Notes under the pieces: model-generated | Database searches by the model: none | The model's input: only the letters and a program-made list of their open reading frames with translations | Told to the model about the DNA's origin: nothing | Shown here: positions 61,279 to 64,000 of the stretch, piece after piece | Position numbering within the stretch: the first letter of the stretch is position 1 | How the letters are laid out: each line of letters begins with the position of its first letter | Made by a program: the position numbers and the translations under genes | Assembly (NCBI RefSeq): GCF_003710935.1 | Contig: NZ_RHHS01000020.1 | Coordinates: 37,492-101,491, forward strand | Length of the DNA: 64,000 bases | Origin: Brevibacillus gelatini | GTDB taxonomy: Bacteria; Bacillota; Bacilli; Brevibacillales; Brevibacillaceae | Direction of reading: 5' to 3'

Positions 61279-62928
61279 TTAACCGGCACAACAGGAAAGC
61301 TTGGACACGTCTTTATCAAAGGTCAAAGCGGCTAATTTCAGCCCTTCTGCCACCGTTAAATAAGGCGCAAGAGTTTCCCGTAAGTCCTCGATCGTTAAAC
61401 CAAATTTAATTGCTAAGGTGGCTGCGTAAATCACTTCTCCCGCGTTCTCCGCTACAATATGGACTCCCAGTACTTTTTGCGTTTTGGCGTCCGCCACCAA
61501 TTTGAATACACCCGTTGTCTCATAATTAACCAGAGCCCGTGGAACCGCATCCAACGGTAACACCGATGTTTTCACTTCAAACCCTTTGGCTTTCGCCTCT
61601 TCCTCTGTTAAACCAACAGTGGCAATAGAGGGATTTGTAAACGTGACACCAGGGACTACTCGAAGGTCAACCTTCCGCCTAGATACACCTAATGCATTAC
61701 TTGCGGCAATGGCACCCTCATAGGCGGCCACGTACACAAATTGGGGTCCTAAAGTTACATCTCCGGCGGCATAGATTCTGGAATTGCTGGTTCGCAGATA
61801 TTCATCGACCACAATTTCTCCACGGGACCCAAGCTGAACACCCGCTGCTTCTAAGTTCAATGCTTGGGTATTCGGAGTTCTCCCAGTTGCTACCAGGATT
61901 TCTTCCGCTTCGACGGCTTGTTTCTCGCCATTCACAATAAGATGAACAGACTTTATGCCGTTATTTTCTTCAACGCGTTCAAAGGTAGCACCGGTAATCA
62001 AGCGGATTCCTTGCTCAGCTAACATTCGAGTAACCGCTTCGGATACTTCTGGTTCATATGTTTTTAAAATCCGGGAACTTCTCTGCATTAAAGTTACTTC
62101 CGCTCCTAAGTGGCGGAAGAATTGACCGAGTTCGAGAGCGATATAACCTGATCCGATCACTGCTAAGCGTTTCGGTACTTCTTTTAATTCGAGTACCGTC
62201 GTACTGGTCAGGTAATGGACTTCTTTTAAACCTGGAATATTGGGAACAGAAGGTGAAGCGCCTGTAGATATTATAAAACGCTTGGCTGTAATTTTTCGTC
62301 CATTTACATCAACCGTTTTCTCATCTACAAACCGGGCTTCTCCTTGGATTAACTCAAATCCATACTCATCGATTAAGTCCACATACTTTTGTTCCCGCAA
62401 CTTGGAAACCAGTTCATTTTTCTGTTCAATTAATTGTCCTAAGTTAACAGGGCCTGCCGATGTTTGAAGACCTGCAAACGGATTCTGATGAGCCAAGTGA
62501 TTGATTTCACCAGCACGCAAGAGGGTTTTTGAAGGAACACAGCCAATATTGACACAAGTACCGCCGATCGTGCCCCGTTCGACCATGGCAATCTTCACTC
62601 CATGTTTAGAAGCTTCAATAGCTGCGGAAAACGCGGCACCACCTGATCCGATAATCAGTAAATCATAATCTCCCTCTTTAGTCGATTCAGGAGTATCGAC
62701 GTAAGCTATTTCCGGATCACCCGGCTTGTATCCGATTTTGGCAATCGCTTGTTTCACATTTTCAATTTCATTTTGTAGATCGATTTGAAAAGTCGCTTCT
62801 CCTTTTCTAAAATCGGCTGTTACATGTTTGGCACCAGCTTTTTTGATTGCTTTTATCACATGTTCTTCACAACCCGTACATGTCATTCCCTGAACCGGTA
62901 TACGAATGTGAACTGTTGTTTTGGCCAT
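61279..62928 (-). CDS. merA: Mercuric reductase
   Basis: 549 residues. An N-terminal HMA domain (GMTCTGC, Cys17 and Cys20) is followed by the flavoprotein: FAD-binding [13 protein letters not shown], the redox-active pair in [16 protein letters not shown](P)-binding IGSGYIALE, and a C-terminal Cys pair (LSCCAG, 546-547). It reduces Hg(II) to volatile Hg(0) with NADPH. Between merP and merB. Confidence 0.97.
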   Translation of the reverse strand: MAKTTVHIRIPVQGMTCTGCEEHVIKAIKKAGAKHVTADFRKGEATFQIDLQNEIENVKQAIAKIGYKPGDPEIAYVDTPESTKEGDYDLLIIGSGGAAFSAAIEASKHGVKIAMVERGTIGGTCVNIGCVPSKTLLRAGEINHLAHQNPFAGLQTSAGPVNLGQLIEQKNELVSKLREQKYVDLIDEYGFELIQGEARFVDEKTVDVNGRKITAKRFIISTGASPSVPNIPGLKEVHYLTSTTVLELKEVPKRLAVIGSGYIALELGQFFRHLGAEVTLMQRSSRILKTYEPEVSEAVTRMLAEQGIRLITGATFERVEENNGIKSVHLIVNGEKQAVEAEEILVATGRTPNTQALNLEAAGVQLGSRGEIVVDEYLRTSNSRIYAAGDVTLGPQFVYVAAYEGAIAASNALGVSRRKVDLRVVPGVTFTNPSIATVGLTEEEAKAKGFEVKTSVLPLDAVPRALVNYETTGVFKLVADAKTQKVLGVHIVAENAGEVIYAATLAIKFGLTIEDLRETLAPYLTVAEGLKLAALTFDKDVSKLSCCAG

Positions 62929-63019
62929 TCGTTTTTCCTTCTTTCCTCATCATTCGTTGAGCTTATTACTTATTAAAAAAGTTTGCCCGTTCCTAATAGT
63001 TGAATTCCCTTACAGTTAT

Positions 63020-63370
63020 TTACTCGATTTTTTCGACTCCGTATCCCAAGTCTAAAACAGTTTTCTTCAGTTCTTCTTTATCAGCTACATTTTTGTCGTA
63101 AATAACAATCACAGTTCCTTCAGTTCCATTGATCGCACCCCATTTTACACTTTGCACCCCTTTTAATCTTTCCAAGGCGCTTTGGATCGTAAACGTACAA
63201 CTTCCGCAGGTCAACTCGTTGACTTTCAAGGTGGTCTTAGTTAGGTTTCCTTTGTTCGTGACTTGCGTCGATTGAGAATTTCCTGAAGCAGATGGGGTTG
63301 CAGAACATCCGGACACAACCAGTATTCCAATCAGCACAGCTAGAAAAAAGAGAGAGCCTTTTTTTATCAT
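63020..63370 (-). CDS. merP: MerP-like mercury-binding lipoprotein
   Basis: 116 residues. The signal peptide with lipobox VSGC (Cys22) and a Ser/Gln/Thr linker precede an HMA domain with CGSC (about residues 56-59) and LKGVQSVKW. Outside the membrane it would capture Hg(II) and pass it to MerT. In Gram-negatives MerP is periplasmic; here lipid anchoring does that job. Confidence 0.87.
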   Translation of the reverse strand: MIKKGSLFFLAVLIGILVVSGCSATPSASGNSQSTQVTNKGNLTKTTLKVNELTCGSCTFTIQSALERLKGVQSVKWGAINGTEGTVIVIYDKNVADKEELKKTVLDLGYGVEKIE

Positions 63371-63391
63371 TGTTGGTCCTCCTATTATCAG

Positions 63392-63694
63392 TTAAAACCA
63401 ATCTTTTACAATTGCTGTGTAAGTTAACATAGAAATTACAAAAAAGGTGGAGACCCATAGCGTGATCACGGTACTCCTTTTACGGCAACCACGACCATAG
63501 ACCAAGTAAAACGAAAACGCGAGAAATCCCAGAGTGACCGCTACCAGGATCCCTTGATACTTTGTCGCAAAAATGGCAAGCGTTCCAGCAAACCCGGATA
63601 GACCGAGAGGGATCAAAATGAGCGGTCCCAAGCAACAACCCGCAGTGATAAAAGCAGTCACTACGGACACTAGGCTGCTCCATTTTTCTTTCAT
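63392..63694 (-). CDS. merT: MerT-like mercuric transport protein
   Basis: 100 residues with three membrane helices. A Cys pair in the first helix (TAGCCLGPLILIPLG) is the MerT signature; a later Cys follows helix 2 (YGRGCRKRS). It imports Hg(II) for MerA. Its start overlaps the upstream transport gene as ATGA. Confidence 0.85.
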   Translation of the reverse strand: MKEKWSSLVSVVTAFITAGCCLGPLILIPLGLSGFAGTLAIFATKYQGILVAVTLGFLAFSFYLVYGRGCRKRSTVITLWVSTFFVISMLTYTAIVKDWF

Positions 63695-63945
63695 TCGCCT
63701 TCACCCCTCTGTTTAGGAGTACAGCAATCCACAGACGAATGATCTTGAGTCATTCGTTTCCATCCCATATACAGGGAAAAGGCAAACAGCAACATGAAAG
63801 CAATGATGGCTACTGTTTTATAAGCCATGAAATAGGCTCCCAAAGCTGTACCTGCCAGTAACGGAAGAATCAAAACCAAATGACAAGGACAAGTCACTAA
63901 CGCGACAAGAAACCAACCAACACCTTTCAATGTGTCTCTCATCAT
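63691..63945 (-). CDS. Two-helix mercury transport protein
   Basis: 84 residues from the ATG at 63945 (AAGGTGGTC upstream; the next codon is also ATG). Two helices; the first begins with VTCPCHLVLILPLLAG, whose CPC fits a metal relay, and the C-terminus has a further pair (VDCCTPK). It resembles small mer transport proteins of the MerF/MerE kind but is not a clear member of either. First visible gene of the mer operon; merR and the promoter would lie right of the window. Confidence 0.75.
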   Translation of the reverse strand: MMRDTLKGVGWFLVALVTCPCHLVLILPLLAGTALGAYFMAYKTVAIIAFMLLFAFSLYMGWKRMTQDHSSVDCCTPKQRGEGE

Positions 63946-64000
63946 GTTGACCACCTTATTTTTCCAATAATGTTTCAATGTGTAACTGCTAAACTAAATT

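Noticed and set aside
1..64000. CRISPR arrays and phage structural genes
   Set aside because: No regularly spaced repeats and no capsid, tail or terminase proteins were seen.

Overview
The window looks like chromosome from a spore-former-type Bacillota, most like Brevibacillus or a close Paenibacillaceae relative. The evidence is strong AGGAGG-type ribosome sites, the Bacillus-like gene order yeaC-yeaD-yebA-guaA-pbuG-purEKB, sigma-A promoters, purine riboswitches and a Bce-type module. No genus marker such as 16S rRNA is present, so the genus is inference.

Bases 1-31.3 kb are GC-rich core chromosome. From left to right they hold: a Tad/Flp pilus cluster on the minus strand (VWA lipoprotein, Flp pilin, TadC, TadB, TadA, TadZ, CpaB, prepilin peptidase); a 1040-residue hybrid sensor kinase facing a SARP-type response regulator; a stand-alone CheY-like regulator; guanine deaminase; a BceRS-BceAB-like peptide-antibiotic sensing and detoxification module; an ECF-type sigma factor; purEKB behind a PurBox promoter; an M1 peptidase; the purine permease pbuG and guaA, each behind its own guanine riboswitch and terminator; and the yeaC-yeaD-yebA set (MoxR ATPase, DUF58, transglutaminase).

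At 31.5-31.8 kb there is a tRNA run (Arg-ACG, Gly-GCC and the 3' half of a Leu-UAG tRNA). The Leu gene is broken off at its anticodon arm. Everything to its right is lower in GC and mosaic, with truncated genes, nonsense and frameshift mutations, an IS110 scrap, a complete IS21-type element and an IS256 remnant. This is an acquired metal-resistance island.

The island cargo is mainly copper handling: CopA, CopZ, a CopZ-type zinc/[2Fe-2S] protein beside a sirohaem-reductase-like half protein, a 19-cysteine four-helix copper-storage protein, two multicopper oxidase lipoproteins, small Met/His-rich secreted proteins, a rhodanese, a CcdA/UreH-like membrane protein, and a complete ResA-ResB-ResC cytochrome c maturation set with a beta-propeller protein (resC is split by the IS21 element). 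A two-component system lies in the middle. Six transcription units share one operator-promoter architecture: two half-sites with 11-bp spacing (consensus TTCATAATTTCCTCACAA), then exactly 8 bp, then a -10 hexamer. This looks like an activator regulon of the island response regulator and is the main finding. CopA has a separate CsoR-type operator inside its promoter spacer. The right end is a mer operon (transport protein, MerT, MerP lipoprotein, MerA, MerB) followed by a partial second merA.
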